From NCBI GenBank assembly GCA_964463485.1, contig CAYXDO010000012.1, forward strand, positions 47,189-111,188: 64,000 bases of DNA, given 5' to 3'. The notes under the pieces are model-generated. The model saw only the letters and a program-made list of their open reading frames with translations. It did not search any database and had not been told where the DNA came from. This document shows, one piece after another, positions 34,601 to 42,656 of the stretch. How positions within the stretch are numbered: position 1 is the stretch's first letter; each line of letters starts with the position of its first letter. The translations under genes were made by a program, and so were the position numbers. Source of the DNA: CAYXDO01 sp964463485 (GTDB lineage Bacteria; Myxococcota; Kuafuiibacteriia; Kuafuiibacteriales; Kuafuiibacteriaceae).

Positions 34601-34984
34601 GCTCAGGTCGGCGCGAACCCGAACGGCTACCAGGCCGCGAACTCGGGCTACATCCAGTTCTTCCAGAACGAGACGGCCGTCCGAAACAACATCGCCCAGA
34701 ACGTGACCTTGAATCAGGGCTTCTTGTTCGATGCGAATACCGACCCCGCCGGCACCGACGGTCTGGCGCACCGCTTGGACTACTACGTTCGGTTGGCGGA
34801 CGGCTTCCCGCTGTCCTTCAACAACCACCCGATCATGAACCAGGCCTCCTACGTCGACAATCGCTACCGCCGCAACTACGACTCCACTGCTGCTGGGCCC
34901 TTCGGCCAGGAGCTGTTGAAGATGTGGGATCCGAACAACGCCCAGAGCATGGTCCTCGTTGCTCCGTTGAACACGCAGCAGTAG
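31655..34984 (+). CDS. Large multiheme cytochrome c lipoprotein (ten CxxCH plus one CX5CH)
   Basis: 1109 residues from the ATG at 31655, behind GGAAGG. The signal ends in the lipobox GGLAACNGN, so the mature protein is lipid-anchored, probably in the outer membrane. Ten canonical heme motifs are present: CVSCH, CTDCH, CGDCH, CAACH, CKPCH, CLDCH, CENCH, CYTCH, CFGCH and CQSCH. One segment, TCGKSSGCHAK, has the spacing CX5CH and may be an eleventh site. Hemes are spread over about residues 165-965 with long intervening regions. Proteins of this kind carry electrons across or outside the cell envelope. No porin is adjacent. The first 130 residues are rich in Cys and Pro. Confidence 0.9.
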   Translation: MNEIRLKRRALGLCSLVSVLSAGGLAACNGNNDIVCGAGTQLQVAADGTQSCASVTTCPQGTTLVTAENGTKFCKDTTVTPPPDCAAALPGSELKEVAGALVCICPTGTGILPGANSMSCQPVGLPVCEYADQQNCTPPPSPPPVLCTEFPDDPNCLGGGPQLPPQAAEESCVSCHAPGNNGIEDPHPWLYVKCTDCHGGDPTKTTQVESHAAIPAAMANPKFPGRANVQYYYNYITTHGLESFGEEGIKFLRFLNPSDLRIADQTCGKSSGCHAKTTASFKGSVILTEPGLLDSSLYRSGVKRSINTGSSERAARDTTTGVTLGLDQIADALFEEHKGLTNSNNVAKIVYFTVAGLKSQNRDETGTYTEEDLLKEVMLKQCGDCHAGGKGRNDRYADFRSGGCAACHMPYALSGQSASNDPTVDRQEPIYPAAWANIAGFNVNNFNQFNDPVFLANFRPEKSHPIRHQLTKTVSDKQCKPCHSGSNRTVDQYEGRQWDPNRVYVTALNNGAINANQVKFATIIPQNDANARYNGQAFNQLLEYADLGSVMHGVNDQPNVPDGINDIAADVHKKADIWCLDCHQSAEMHGQATLKDPAQPWDAANNPYVPVIFNKMDAQVQIRCENCHGTTEYFSEPDSTATPNGVKNLKRFSAEDVRTMGQALGITEPGVYIALRSKPGQYRYVPQVKDMSDPTSNAVKPTSRERVYRQNAFVAHARVTAQTTASNVGPGVGPCKNGNFNRANCVANGSELVPNGWSHLGSQTTDIEGRPIKANAQPANGLTCYTCHATWQNNCFGCHLTLADNDGNNVRYAGSPISGVLSIGFIQQADFTWISSQEWMMGINSRGKISPQIPETKGFFRHITRDNQNYAVTVLGANTNAAQAATGYKTYRDRLGYGNVTNAFAATTGVQVGIKTVDVYGNTDPQGVPVYNHDARSDENGGLGQQSFMPHSVQNRTQVRNCQSCHFNLNGANDANQVNYAMAQVGANPNGYQAANSGYIQFFQNETAVRNNIAQNVTLNQGFLFDANTDPAGTDGLAHRLDYYVRLADGFPLSFNNHPIMNQASYVDNRYRRNYDSTAAGPFGQELLKMWDPNNAQSMVLVAPLNTQQ

Positions 34985-34994
34985 CATCCTCGCT

Positions 34995-35852
34995 CTGAAC
35001 CCTTCCTTTCCAACGGGTGGCCGGTCGCCGCTCCTGCTCCTGGTGGGAGCGGCGGCCTGCAGCCCCTCCAAATCTTCCCCCCGAATCGGAATCGAAACGA
35101 TCCTCGCCGAGTCTGGGCTCGCCCCTGCCCTGCTCGAAAAGGCCAAACAAGCTCTCGATACCGAACCCATCGTCGTCACGGACGAGTCTTCGATCCTCGC
35201 GGCCAGATTGAAGGCAGGAGAGCTCGAGCTCGCCCTCACCAACGGCGACCTCACCACCGAGAGTCTCCTCAGAGACGGCACGGTGACTTCCGCCAAACCC
35301 ATCTTGCATCACGAGACCGTGCTGGTAGGTCCGGCCGGAGATCCGCTCGAGATTCACGCGCAGCGAAGCTTCGTCACTTCGATGCGACTCATCTACGAAG
35401 GCGACGCCGCCTTTTTTCAATGCACCGCCTGCGGCCTACGGGCGCGTCTCGACGCGATCTTCGCTCGCGAACGGTCGCTCATACGAAAGGGCAACTCATT
35501 CCGCGACGTCGGCCCGAGCGAGTCCGACGTGGTCAAGGCGCTCATTGGCGCGCCCGGCTATGCGCTCTTGTCACGACCCACCGTCATTCGGCTCCTCAAA
35601 TCGAAGGACTGGACCATGAAACCGCTCTGGTCCGGGGACGCTCTGCAAGTCGACAACTATCGAGTGTTGCTGAGACCCTCCGATCGGATCGAGGAGCCGC
35701 GACGAGTCGCGTCCGCGAAGCTCGAGGCGTGGCTCACCGGACCATCGGCCAAAGCGATCATCGAGAGTTTCGGTCTCGATACTCACGGTCAAGCGGTCTT
35801 TCGCGCCGGGCCGGCTCCCGAGGGAGAAGGCTTCAAGGCTTCGCCGCGTTGA
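34995..35852 (+). CDS. Lipoprotein resembling a periplasmic solute-binding protein; start codon uncertain
   Basis: The frame encodes LLLLVGAAACSPS, a good lipoprotein signal end, but the only usual start codon in it is the GTG at 35043, inside that signal. No ATG, GTG or TTG lies between the in-frame stop at 34968 and 35043; the CTG at 34995 is the best candidate for a full signal, so that start is used here. The body (IGIETILAESGLAPALLEKA, then DESSILAARLKAGELELALT) resembles type 2 periplasmic binding proteins such as those for tungstate or molybdate. A Cys pair (FFQCTACGLRA) replaces part of the usual pattern. No ABC permease is adjacent. It follows the decaheme gene by 10 bases, so it may be cotranscribed. 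Confidence 0.62.
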   Translation: MNPSFPTGGRSPLLLLVGAAACSPSKSSPRIGIETILAESGLAPALLEKAKQALDTEPIVVTDESSILAARLKAGELELALTNGDLTTESLLRDGTVTSAKPILHHETVLVGPAGDPLEIHAQRSFVTSMRLIYEGDAAFFQCTACGLRARLDAIFARERSLIRKGNSFRDVGPSESDVVKALIGAPGYALLSRPTVIRLLKSKDWTMKPLWSGDALQVDNYRVLLRPSDRIEEPRRVASAKLEAWLTGPSAKAIIESFGLDTHGQAVFRAGPAPEGEGFKASPR

Positions 35853-35880
35853 CAATCCCCGCTCCTGTGTTTCATTGTCA
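35849..35880 (+). promoter_or_regulatory. Promoter/operator of the toxin-antitoxin pair
   Basis: A perfect inverted repeat with arms TGACAAT (35850-35856) and ATTGTCA (35874-35880) is separated by 17 bases and lies 5 bases before the antitoxin ATG. The left arm overlaps TTGACA, a consensus -35 box, at 35849-35854; no clear -10 box was seen. DUF1778 antitoxins are ribbon-helix-helix repressors that bind such repeats, so autoregulation is likely. Confidence 0.6.
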
Positions 35881-35885
35881 TACGC

Positions 35886-36152
35886 ATGGCGAGAGATAGC
35901 TCCGTGTTGTCGGTTCGACTGTCTTCGAGCGAGCGAGACCTGGTGGAAGCGGCCTCGAACGAGGCACGAACCACACTGAGCGACTTCGTGCGACGAACCG
36001 TGCTGGAGGCTGCCGAGATGGCGGTGCTCGAGCGACGGACGGTTGTGATTCCCGCCAAGGACTGGGCTCGATTCGAGCAATGGGCCGCATTACCAGGGCG
36101 TCAAATCGAGGCTCTGAAGTCTCTCATGACGCGCCCTCCGTCATGGGAGTAG
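35886..36152 (+). CDS. DUF1778 (TacA-type) antitoxin
   Basis: 88 residues. The N-terminal SVLSVRLSSSERDLVEAASN and TTLSDFVRRTVLEAA form a ribbon-helix-helix DNA-binding fold of the DUF1778 family. The C-terminal region (PAKDWARFEQWA) is the usual toxin-binding tail. TacA-type antitoxins neutralise a GNAT toxin and repress their own operon. The gene overlaps the toxin gene by 10 bases and has an inverted repeat just upstream. Confidence 0.9.
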   Translation: MARDSSVLSVRLSSSERDLVEAASNEARTTLSDFVRRTVLEAAEMAVLERRTVVIPAKDWARFEQWAALPGRQIEALKSLMTRPPSWE

Positions 36153-36649
36153 CGGCACCTCGTCCCCTCGCCGAGCTCGATGATCGCAGCACCTTCGACT
36201 GTGGTCGCGAGTCCATCAACGCCTGGTTTCGGCGCCGTGCGTGGCAAAATCAATTGATGAACGTCAGTCGGACAAGTGTCATCTGCGACGTTTCTTCCGG
36301 GCGCATCGCTGGCTTCGTTGCTTTGAGCTCAGGGCAAATCGAACGGGAGTTTCTGCCGAAGTCCTACCGTCGCAACAAGCCGGATCCCGTGCCGGTGGTC
36401 CTCTTGGGCCAACTCGGTGTCGCGAACGAGTATCAGGGCCAAGGGTACGGCCATTCGCTGCTCCGCTTCGCAATTAACATCGCCTTAGAAAGCTCCCGGC
36501 ACTTCGGTTCCTTTGGAGTGATCACGCATCCCATAGATGAGGCCGCCCGTCGGTTCTATGAGCGCGCTGGGTTTCAGGATCTCCCTTTCGACCCCCGTCG
36601 AGCGATGATCGTTCGGATGGTCGATCTCGAGCGAACACTCGCGACCTGA
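36143..36649 (+). CDS. GNAT acetyltransferase toxin (TacT-type)
   Basis: 168 residues from the ATG at 36143. The N-terminal LAELDDRSTFDCGRESINAW is the conserved entry of TacT-like toxins; FVALSSGQIEREFLP and the acetyl-CoA loop GVANEYQGQGYGHSLLRFAI (QGQGYG) follow. FYERAGFQDLP with its conserved Tyr is near the end. Known family members acetylate the amino group of charged tRNAs and block translation. No frameshift or lost motif was seen, so the pair looks intact. Confidence 0.9.
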   Translation: MGVAAPRPLAELDDRSTFDCGRESINAWFRRRAWQNQLMNVSRTSVICDVSSGRIAGFVALSSGQIEREFLPKSYRRNKPDPVPVVLLGQLGVANEYQGQGYGHSLLRFAINIALESSRHFGSFGVITHPIDEAARRFYERAGFQDLPFDPRRAMIVRMVDLERTLAT

Positions 36650-36657
36650 CCCTCTCT

Positions 36658-38247
36658 CTACTTTCGCCTTCGGACCTGCCACACGGCGACGCCCACTGCG
36701 AGGATGGTCATCGGAATGAGATCGATCGCGAAGAACTTGACGAAGTTGGCCTGATTTTCGGTCATCAGGAGCTTCGAGCCTCCTCTAGCTCGCGGTCGCA
36801 CGGAGATCCGCTCTTCCTCTTGGGCGAGCCAATTCACCGCGTTCAGGAAGAAGTCCTTGTTGCCGAGCACCACGAGGAATCGATTCGTCGCAAACTCATG
36901 GTCACCCACCACGAGCAACCTCGACTGATCGGTGGGTTTGGCGCCCACCGCAGCGCTGGCTTTGGTGGACGCGACCATGAGCGGCACGGGACCGGGGACG
37001 TCTTCGGTTTCGAACGCCATCGTCGCACCGGCTTCGTATTTGGTCTCGCCCCACGCCTGCTCGGAAGTCTTCACCACCTCGACCGCCTTGGGCCGCGATC
37101 CTCCGCCCGGCAGCGCGCGGATCGATCGCACACTTGGGAAGGCGAGCGACGCCTTCATGCCGCGCGTGATCGGGTGCTCCTCGAGCTTCTGGATGATCGG
37201 CATTTCGGGTCCGAAGCCGAATGCGCGCGACATGGGATTTGGATCGATCACCACGTCGTCTCCGAGCGCCACGCGCCAGTCATCCAACAGCGCCCGCATG
37301 CCCGCGTCGACGCCGGGCTCGAGCATCACCATCAAGTGACCTCCTAGCGCCAAGTAGCCTCGGATCATGTCGACCTCGGGTTGCAGCAACGGAGCTCGCG
37401 GCGCGACGATGACGAGCCCTGCGGCTTCTTCGGGCACGAACTGTTTATCGAAGAGGGCGACGGGCCTGACCTCGTACCCTTCGTCGCCGAGCGCGGTGGC
37501 GGCGTCGCGCAAACCTTCGGCTTCGCCGTCCAGGATGTCGGGCTCTCCGTGGCCGGTGAGGAACAAGATGAGCTTGGTGCTCTGCTGGGCCACCTTCACG
37601 ATCGCGTTGGTGATGTCCTCTTCTTCGATGTCGCGGATCTTCACCTCGAGCGGCCCGACTTTGACGATCAAGCGCGGGCCGCTCTGGGTGATTTCGTATT
37701 TTTTCACCGCCTCCGGATCGGTCTCCGGATTGATGAAGTCGACCGAGATGCGTTTCGACAGCGTTCGATAGCGACCCAGAAGCTCCTCGACCTTGCCGCG
37801 CTCGGGCTCCTCGGGCCGATAGAATCCGACGAAGCTGACGTCTTTCTCCAGGCGCTCGAGCACCTTCTCGGTCTGGTCGGATAGCGAGTGAATCTTCTCC
37901 GGAGTGAGGTCGTACTCGCGATTGTAGAGCGCGGAGATGAAATTCAGGGCGCCCATCATCACGAGAAAGCCACCCGTGGCGATGATGGTCGCGACGCTAT
38001 AGAGCGTGGCCCGCGCGGTGAAAAACCGGGAGAGCTCGCTCGAATTGGTCATCAGGTAGACGAGCAGGGCGACGGACCCAAAGGCGGTCTTGCCGTAGAT
38101 CATCCACCCGAGCTCCCGGGTGAGTGTGTAAGTCAGGAGAGTCGACACGATCGCGACGGTGCCGAGCGACCCGAGGACCCGGCCGACGATCACCACTCGC
38201 CCGATGCCGGGCTTGGGCTCGATGGGTTCGCTGAGTACGGGCTCCAT
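36658..38247 (-). CDS. Gld-type ABC transporter auxiliary protein (GldG family)
   Basis: 529 residues. Three membrane helices near the N-terminus precede a large soluble domain of the GldG/ABC-2 auxiliary type (DLTPEKIHSLSDQTEKVLERL, KLILFLTGHGEPDI, GYLALGGHLMVMLEPG), with one helix at the C-terminus and a basic end (WQVRRRK). In Bacteroidetes, GldA, GldF and GldG form an ABC transporter needed for gliding; in other phyla the set is common without that role. The start is 10 bases after the permease stop, and the three genes form one minus-strand operon. Confidence 0.88.
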   Translation of the reverse strand: MEPVLSEPIEPKPGIGRVVIVGRVLGSLGTVAIVSTLLTYTLTRELGWMIYGKTAFGSVALLVYLMTNSSELSRFFTARATLYSVATIIATGGFLVMMGALNFISALYNREYDLTPEKIHSLSDQTEKVLERLEKDVSFVGFYRPEEPERGKVEELLGRYRTLSKRISVDFINPETDPEAVKKYEITQSGPRLIVKVGPLEVKIRDIEEEDITNAIVKVAQQSTKLILFLTGHGEPDILDGEAEGLRDAATALGDEGYEVRPVALFDKQFVPEEAAGLVIVAPRAPLLQPEVDMIRGYLALGGHLMVMLEPGVDAGMRALLDDWRVALGDDVVIDPNPMSRAFGFGPEMPIIQKLEEHPITRGMKASLAFPSVRSIRALPGGGSRPKAVEVVKTSEQAWGETKYEAGATMAFETEDVPGPVPLMVASTKASAAVGAKPTDQSRLLVVGDHEFATNRFLVVLGNKDFFLNAVNWLAQEEERISVRPRARGGSKLLMTENQANFVKFFAIDLIPMTILAVGVAVWQVRRRK

Positions 38248-38257
38248 GGGTACGTCC

Positions 38258-39055
38258 TCAGCGCCACCGATGAGATTCGACGACGCGGTAAGCCAAGAAC
38301 AGCCAAGTCAGGATGGCGGTCACGAAGAAGACCAAGTCTTCGGTCACGAACATGCCACCGATGGCACCCTCGACGTGCGTAGGGGGTGAGAGGTAGGTCA
38401 ACAACGCGCGCTGCCAGCCCTCGGCAGCGCGGGCGATCCAGCCGGTCATCCACCAGCTCAACAGGCCGACGAACGAGATCAGCGCGGCGATGATCGGCGA
38501 CTCGGTGACCGCGGAGGCGAACAAGCCGAACGCCGCGAAGGCTGCGCCCATCATGAACACGCCGCCGATGCCTGTGAGCACGGAGCTCCACTCGATGCCG
38601 CTCGCCGTGCCCGCTCCATTCTCCGAGAAGCTCGTGAGCAGCACGGGGTACACCAGCGCGATCAGACACGTCACTGCGATCATGGCCACGGCGGAGATGT
38701 ACTTGCCGAGCACGAGCTGAAGCGGAGTCACGGGCACGGACATGAGGAGCTCGAAGGTCTTCATCTTTTTCTCCTCCGCCACGAGTCGCATCGTGAGGAA
38801 GGGGACGATGAATAGAAACAGCGACAGCGCGTTGTAAAAAGTCGGAGCGATCACCAAGTCATTGAGGTTCAATGTCGCGAGCATCGATGGGTTTCTCGTC
38901 GTCAAGTACATGTTGCTCTGGAAGACGAAGCCTTGAAGGTACTGGAGGAACATCGTTCCGAGCAGTAACGCGAAGCCCGCGAAACACGCGTAACCCACCA
39001 CCGTCGTGAAGTGGATCGAGAGCTCCTTCCGAACGATCGCGCTGATCTTCCCCAT
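38258..39055 (-). CDS. ABC-2 type transporter permease (GldF family)
   Basis: 265 residues with six hydrophobic helices. The start (KISAIVRKELSIHFTTVVGY) and the cytoplasmic segment RLVAEEKKMKTFELLMSVPV are typical of ABC-2 permeases. It lies 7 bases after the ATPase gene and 10 before the GldG-like gene. The substrate is unknown. Confidence 0.9.
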   Translation of the reverse strand: MGKISAIVRKELSIHFTTVVGYACFAGFALLLGTMFLQYLQGFVFQSNMYLTTRNPSMLATLNLNDLVIAPTFYNALSLFLFIVPFLTMRLVAEEKKMKTFELLMSVPVTPLQLVLGKYISAVAMIAVTCLIALVYPVLLTSFSENGAGTASGIEWSSVLTGIGGVFMMGAAFAAFGLFASAVTESPIIAALISFVGLLSWWMTGWIARAAEGWQRALLTYLSPPTHVEGAIGGMFVTEDLVFFVTAILTWLFLAYRVVESHRWR

Positions 39056-39062
39056 GGACCCT

Positions 39063-39779
39063 CTAGGCGTTGGCGAGCTTGATGAAGACTTGTTCGAGTG
39101 ACATTTGATGTCGTTGAGTGAGCTCCTCGATGGGAGCGTCCGCGGCGATCTTGCCTTTGGAGATCATGACGATGCGCTGGCAGGTGGAGACGACCTCCTG
39201 GAGAATGTGGGTGGAGAGGATGATGGTGTGCTGCCCGCCCGTGGCAAGGGATCGAATCAGCTCGCGCACCTCGGTGATTTGGATCGGATCGAGACCCACT
39301 GTGGGTTCGTCGAGGACGAGCACCTTCGGATCTGCGAGCAGGGCCTGCGCGAGCCCGACGCGCTGGCGGTAGCCTTTGGATAGGTTGCCGATCAGGCGAT
39401 CGACGACGTGCAGGACGGAAGTTCGCGTGGCGACCCGCTCGATCTCGGCGGCGAGGTTCTTCGCGGGGACTTCTTTCATACGCGCTACGAACGTGAGGTA
39501 GCCGCGCACGGTCATCTCCATGTAGACCGGAGGGGTCTCGGGGAGGTAGCCGACGCGGCGCTTCACTTCCATCGGCGACTCGAACACGTCGAAGCCGGCG
39601 ACCGTGGCTTTGCCGCTCGTCGCGGGCATGACGCCGGTGAGGATGCGCATGACCGTGGTCTTGCCCGCGCCGTTGGGCCCGAGGAATCCGACGATCTCGC
39701 CTTGGTTGGCTTTGAAAGAGACGTTGTCGACGGCGACGAGATCGCGATAGCGCTTGGTTAGCCCTTGAACCTCGAGCAT
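39063..39779 (-). CDS. ABC transporter ATP-binding protein (GldA family)
   Basis: 238 residues. Walker A GPNGAGKTT near residue 38, Q-loop GYLPETPPVYMEM, signature LSKGYRQRVGLAQAL, Walker B VLVLDEPTVGLDP and the switch His in LSTHILQEV are all intact. It powers the ABC-2 permease encoded next. A divergent parvulin lipoprotein gene starts 202 bases away on the other strand. Confidence 0.94.
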   Translation of the reverse strand: MLEVQGLTKRYRDLVAVDNVSFKANQGEIVGFLGPNGAGKTTVMRILTGVMPATSGKATVAGFDVFESPMEVKRRVGYLPETPPVYMEMTVRGYLTFVARMKEVPAKNLAAEIERVATRTSVLHVVDRLIGNLSKGYRQRVGLAQALLADPKVLVLDEPTVGLDPIQITEVRELIRSLATGGQHTIILSTHILQEVVSTCQRIVMISKGKIAADAPIEELTQRHQMSLEQVFIKLANA

Positions 39780-39981
39780 CGTTCACCCTTCGCGCCCTAG
39801 GGCCCGCGGACGATGGACGGTGGAACGCGCCGGCCGCGATGTCAAGGCCGCGTAGGCGCAAGGTGCGTATGAGCCGTTCTTGGCGATCGGTCGAGAATGG
39901 CGCGTTCGCGAAGAGAATCGAGAGAGCCGCGTTCGAGATCAAGATTTGCCGCAGAGAGGCTCGTCCTGTAACGTCCGCGCG

Positions 39982-41124
39982 GTGAACCACCGCGCTCGGA
40001 CCTTGTCGTTGTGTTTGGTACTCTCGACCGCCTGTGACTCGCCGCCACAGCCACCTCCTACCCCGCCGGACACGGGTGCGCCGAAGACCAAACGCGGAGG
40101 AACTCTCCCCGAGCTGGAGTTCGGCGACGGCTCCGTCGCCAGAGTCAATGGTGTGGAGATTCCGAGAAAGGCGTTCGACACCTACTACGACCGATTCCGC
40201 ATCAGCATGCACAAGAATCCGATCTTGTACCCGGTCGGCGGTGCGGAGGCGGTCAAGGCGCGAGTCATCAAGCGACTCATCACCGAGGAGCTGATTCGCC
40301 AGGAAGCCAAGAAGCTCGGACTCACTGCGCCCGAGGACAAAGTAAAGGCGATCATGGACGAGACCGAGGCCCGCCTGAAGCGGGACGCCCAGTACGCCGA
40401 GTATCATCGCCAGCTGGGCACGACGGCGGAGCAGTGGCGGGCCGAAGCGACGGTCGACGTCTTGAAAGAGGAAGTCTTGCGAGTCGCCGTGAAGGAAGCC
40501 TTCGACATCAAGGACGAGGTCTTGAAGGCGGCCTACCAGGCTCGAATTGGCCAATACCAACACACCGACGAGATGAAGTTGTCGCGGATCCGCTTCGACA
40601 TCAGCGCCAGCGCGACCGGTGACCAAATCAAGTTCTTGCGTGATCGTGCCAAGGCGGTCGTCGGGTCGCTCAGGAAGGGAGCCAAGTTCGAGGAGCTTGC
40701 CAAGGAGCTCTCTCAAGGATCCTCTGCCGAACGTGGCGGGGACATCGGGTGGCAGCCGCGCCTGGCGTTCTCCTCGACGATCGGAGACGTGCTGTGGAAG
40801 CTCAAACCCGGCCAATTCAGCGAAGTCTTGGAGGACGAGCGCGGCATTTACGTCTACAAAGTCACTGGATTCCGCAAAGCCGGCGTCTTTCCCTTGGATG
40901 AAGTCAAGGGAGAGTTGATCTTGGAGCTCCGGCGGCTGAGGCAGGCCGAGTTGATCACGAAGCTGTTGGTCGACATGAAGAACAACGCGAAGATCGAAGT
41001 GCTGGTCCCCGAGCTCGAGGCGGCCATGACTTTCACGTCGACCGTGATGCCCGAGATTCCGGAGCCTGACCCTGCGGACCGCCCGCAGCTTCCGAAGTCG
41101 TCCCACCTGAACCAGCATCAATAG
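39982..41124 (+). CDS. SurA/PpiC-type peptidyl-prolyl isomerase lipoprotein
   Basis: 380 residues from the GTG at 39982. The signal LSLCLVLSTACDS contains a lipobox, so the protein is probably anchored in the periplasm. A SurA_N-like helical chaperone region (about 60-200) precedes a parvulin domain (about 205-305) with AKFEELAKELSQGSSAERGG and the end GQFSEVLEDERGIYVYKVTG. The family folds outer-membrane and secreted proteins. It is followed after 3 bases by the DUF4340 gene. Confidence 0.88.
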   Translation: MNHRARTLSLCLVLSTACDSPPQPPPTPPDTGAPKTKRGGTLPELEFGDGSVARVNGVEIPRKAFDTYYDRFRISMHKNPILYPVGGAEAVKARVIKRLITEELIRQEAKKLGLTAPEDKVKAIMDETEARLKRDAQYAEYHRQLGTTAEQWRAEATVDVLKEEVLRVAVKEAFDIKDEVLKAAYQARIGQYQHTDEMKLSRIRFDISASATGDQIKFLRDRAKAVVGSLRKGAKFEELAKELSQGSSAERGGDIGWQPRLAFSSTIGDVLWKLKPGQFSEVLEDERGIYVYKVTGFRKAGVFPLDEVKGELILELRRLRQAELITKLLVDMKNNAKIEVLVPELEAAMTFTSTVMPEIPEPDPADRPQLPKSSHLNQHQ

Positions 41125-41127
41125 CAC

Positions 41128-42525
41128 ATGAGTTACAAGACCCGCGTTTTCGTGTCCGCCGGGCTGGTGCTCGTCGCGGGTGCGGCGGTCGCCGCGTATG
41201 CCTTTTTCGGCGCCTACGCGTCCAAGGTGGAGTCGGTTCGAGAGTCGGTCGTCAAGAGTAAACTCTTCCGGTTCGATCCAGCCGACGTCGCGAGCGGAGA
41301 GGTGACGACCGAGAGGGGCACGGTCCGGTTCGAGAGGTCCGCGGCCGGCTGGCAAATCACCCAGCCGGTGGCGGTCGCAGGCGACCGCGTCGCCATCAAG
41401 AAGCTCATCGAGTCCGTTGCGTCGATCACGAGTCAGTCCACGATCGAGCTCACGGAGAAGAGCGGGGAGTCGAAGTATGGCCTCGACGAGCCGAGCACGC
41501 GGGTGACGTTGGAGCTCGCAGGAGGGTCGAAGGCCGAGCTCCGGATTGGCGCGAAGAACGACTTCGACGGGCGTTTCTATGCAAAGAGCTCCGTGCTGAC
41601 CACCGCCAGCCTCGTGGATCCGGAGGTGGCCACGGCTGTCAACCAGAGCTTCCTCGCCTTGCGAGAGAAGAGACTGTTCGAGCTCGACCCGCACGACGTG
41701 TTGACCTTCGAGGCCATGCGCGACGGCAAGCTCATCTATTCGCTCGTGCGAAAAGAGGGCCGTTGGTACTTCCGAGTCGACCCGACTTCGAACGAGAAGC
41801 TCGCGGACCAGCCCGAAGCCATGAAGCTGGTCGAGACGCTGCTCTCGAGCCGAGCCGGTACGTTCGCCGACGACTCCGGATCGGACGACGTGCTCGGTGC
41901 ATTCGGTTTGACCAAGCCTGTCATGAGCTTTGCGATCTCCGCCACCGGCGGGCGGAAGTCGTTCGTGCGAATGGGTGCCGTGTCGGACCCCTCCGCGGAG
42001 CACTGGTATCTCAAGGTCGACGGAACGAAGTCCGTCGCCGAGGTCGCTGGGACGCTGGCCGAAGACCTGACGCGGTCGGCGGCGGACCTCGAAGATCGAA
42101 AGCTCCTGGATCTCGACGAAAGTTCCGTGGTGCGAATTCGGATCGGCAAAGGTGCGACATTTTTGGAGTTCGAGAAGAACGAGAGCGGAGACTGGGTGTC
42201 GCGAGCGCCGGCCACCGGCAAACCGAAGGGGTACAAACTCAGCGGGATCGTCCACGCCGTGGCGACGGTGCGAGCTACGCGGTATGACACCAACGATCCG
42301 GGCCCGCAGGACTTGGTCCGAGCGGGGCTGCGGCCGCCGATGAAGTCAGTGACTCTTCACGGCGCCAAGGGTTTGCTGGGGACGCTGTGGGTGGGCCGAG
42401 CTTCGAAGGAGTCGACCGCGCTGACGTTTGCGATGGCCGAAGGCGCAAAGAAGGTGGCGGTGGTGGAGACCTCGGCGATCGATTCGATTCCGGACGATCT
42501 GGCGGAGCTCCTCGAGGGCAAGTAA
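41128..42525 (+). CDS. DUF4340 protein, exported
   Basis: 465 residues. One N-terminal helix (VFVSAGLVLVAGAAVAAYAF) precedes a long periplasmic region with repeated DUF4340-type units (for example FERSAAGWQITQPV, VRKEGRWYFRV and FEKNESGDWVSRAP, each with a Trp-containing hairpin). DUF4340 genes often accompany GldA-F-G-type transporters, and that transporter is divergent here, so a shared envelope function is likely (inference). A perfect hairpin follows the stop by 48 bases. Confidence 0.87.
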   Translation: MSYKTRVFVSAGLVLVAGAAVAAYAFFGAYASKVESVRESVVKSKLFRFDPADVASGEVTTERGTVRFERSAAGWQITQPVAVAGDRVAIKKLIESVASITSQSTIELTEKSGESKYGLDEPSTRVTLELAGGSKAELRIGAKNDFDGRFYAKSSVLTTASLVDPEVATAVNQSFLALREKRLFELDPHDVLTFEAMRDGKLIYSLVRKEGRWYFRVDPTSNEKLADQPEAMKLVETLLSSRAGTFADDSGSDDVLGAFGLTKPVMSFAISATGGRKSFVRMGAVSDPSAEHWYLKVDGTKSVAEVAGTLAEDLTRSAADLEDRKLLDLDESSVVRIRIGKGATFLEFEKNESGDWVSRAPATGKPKGYKLSGIVHAVATVRATRYDTNDPGPQDLVRAGLRPPMKSVTLHGAKGLLGTLWVGRASKESTALTFAMAEGAKKVAVVETSAIDSIPDDLAELLEGK

Positions 42526-42573
42526 GGGCCCCATCTCATCCTTGGCGCGTCCGATCCCTGGGAGCGCAGGGGG

Positions 42574-42596
42574 GGCGCAGGCATCTTGCCTGCGCC
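42574..42596. terminator. Perfect 10-bp hairpin between convergent genes
   Basis: A stem GGCGCAGGCA pairs exactly with TGCCTGCGCC across a 3-base loop (TCT), between the stop of the DUF4340 gene and the stop of the convergent SH3/beta-barrel gene. Only a short T-rich stretch follows (TAAGTTTC), so it may act as a bidirectional terminator or transcript stabiliser, or be a small dispersed repeat. Confidence 0.65.
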
Positions 42597-42656
42597 TAAG
42601 TTTCGCAGACTCTCCCCGCCGCAGCGCTCCCTGGTTTGAAACTCCCAGCGGTCCGA

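Noticed and set aside
38902..42255. Minus-strand open frame of more than 1100 codons
   Set aside because: It is antisense to the parvulin and DUF4340 genes and crosses the GldA and GldF genes in another frame; the translation is rich in Arg, Gly and His with no domain. The annotated genes in the same region have full motif sets.
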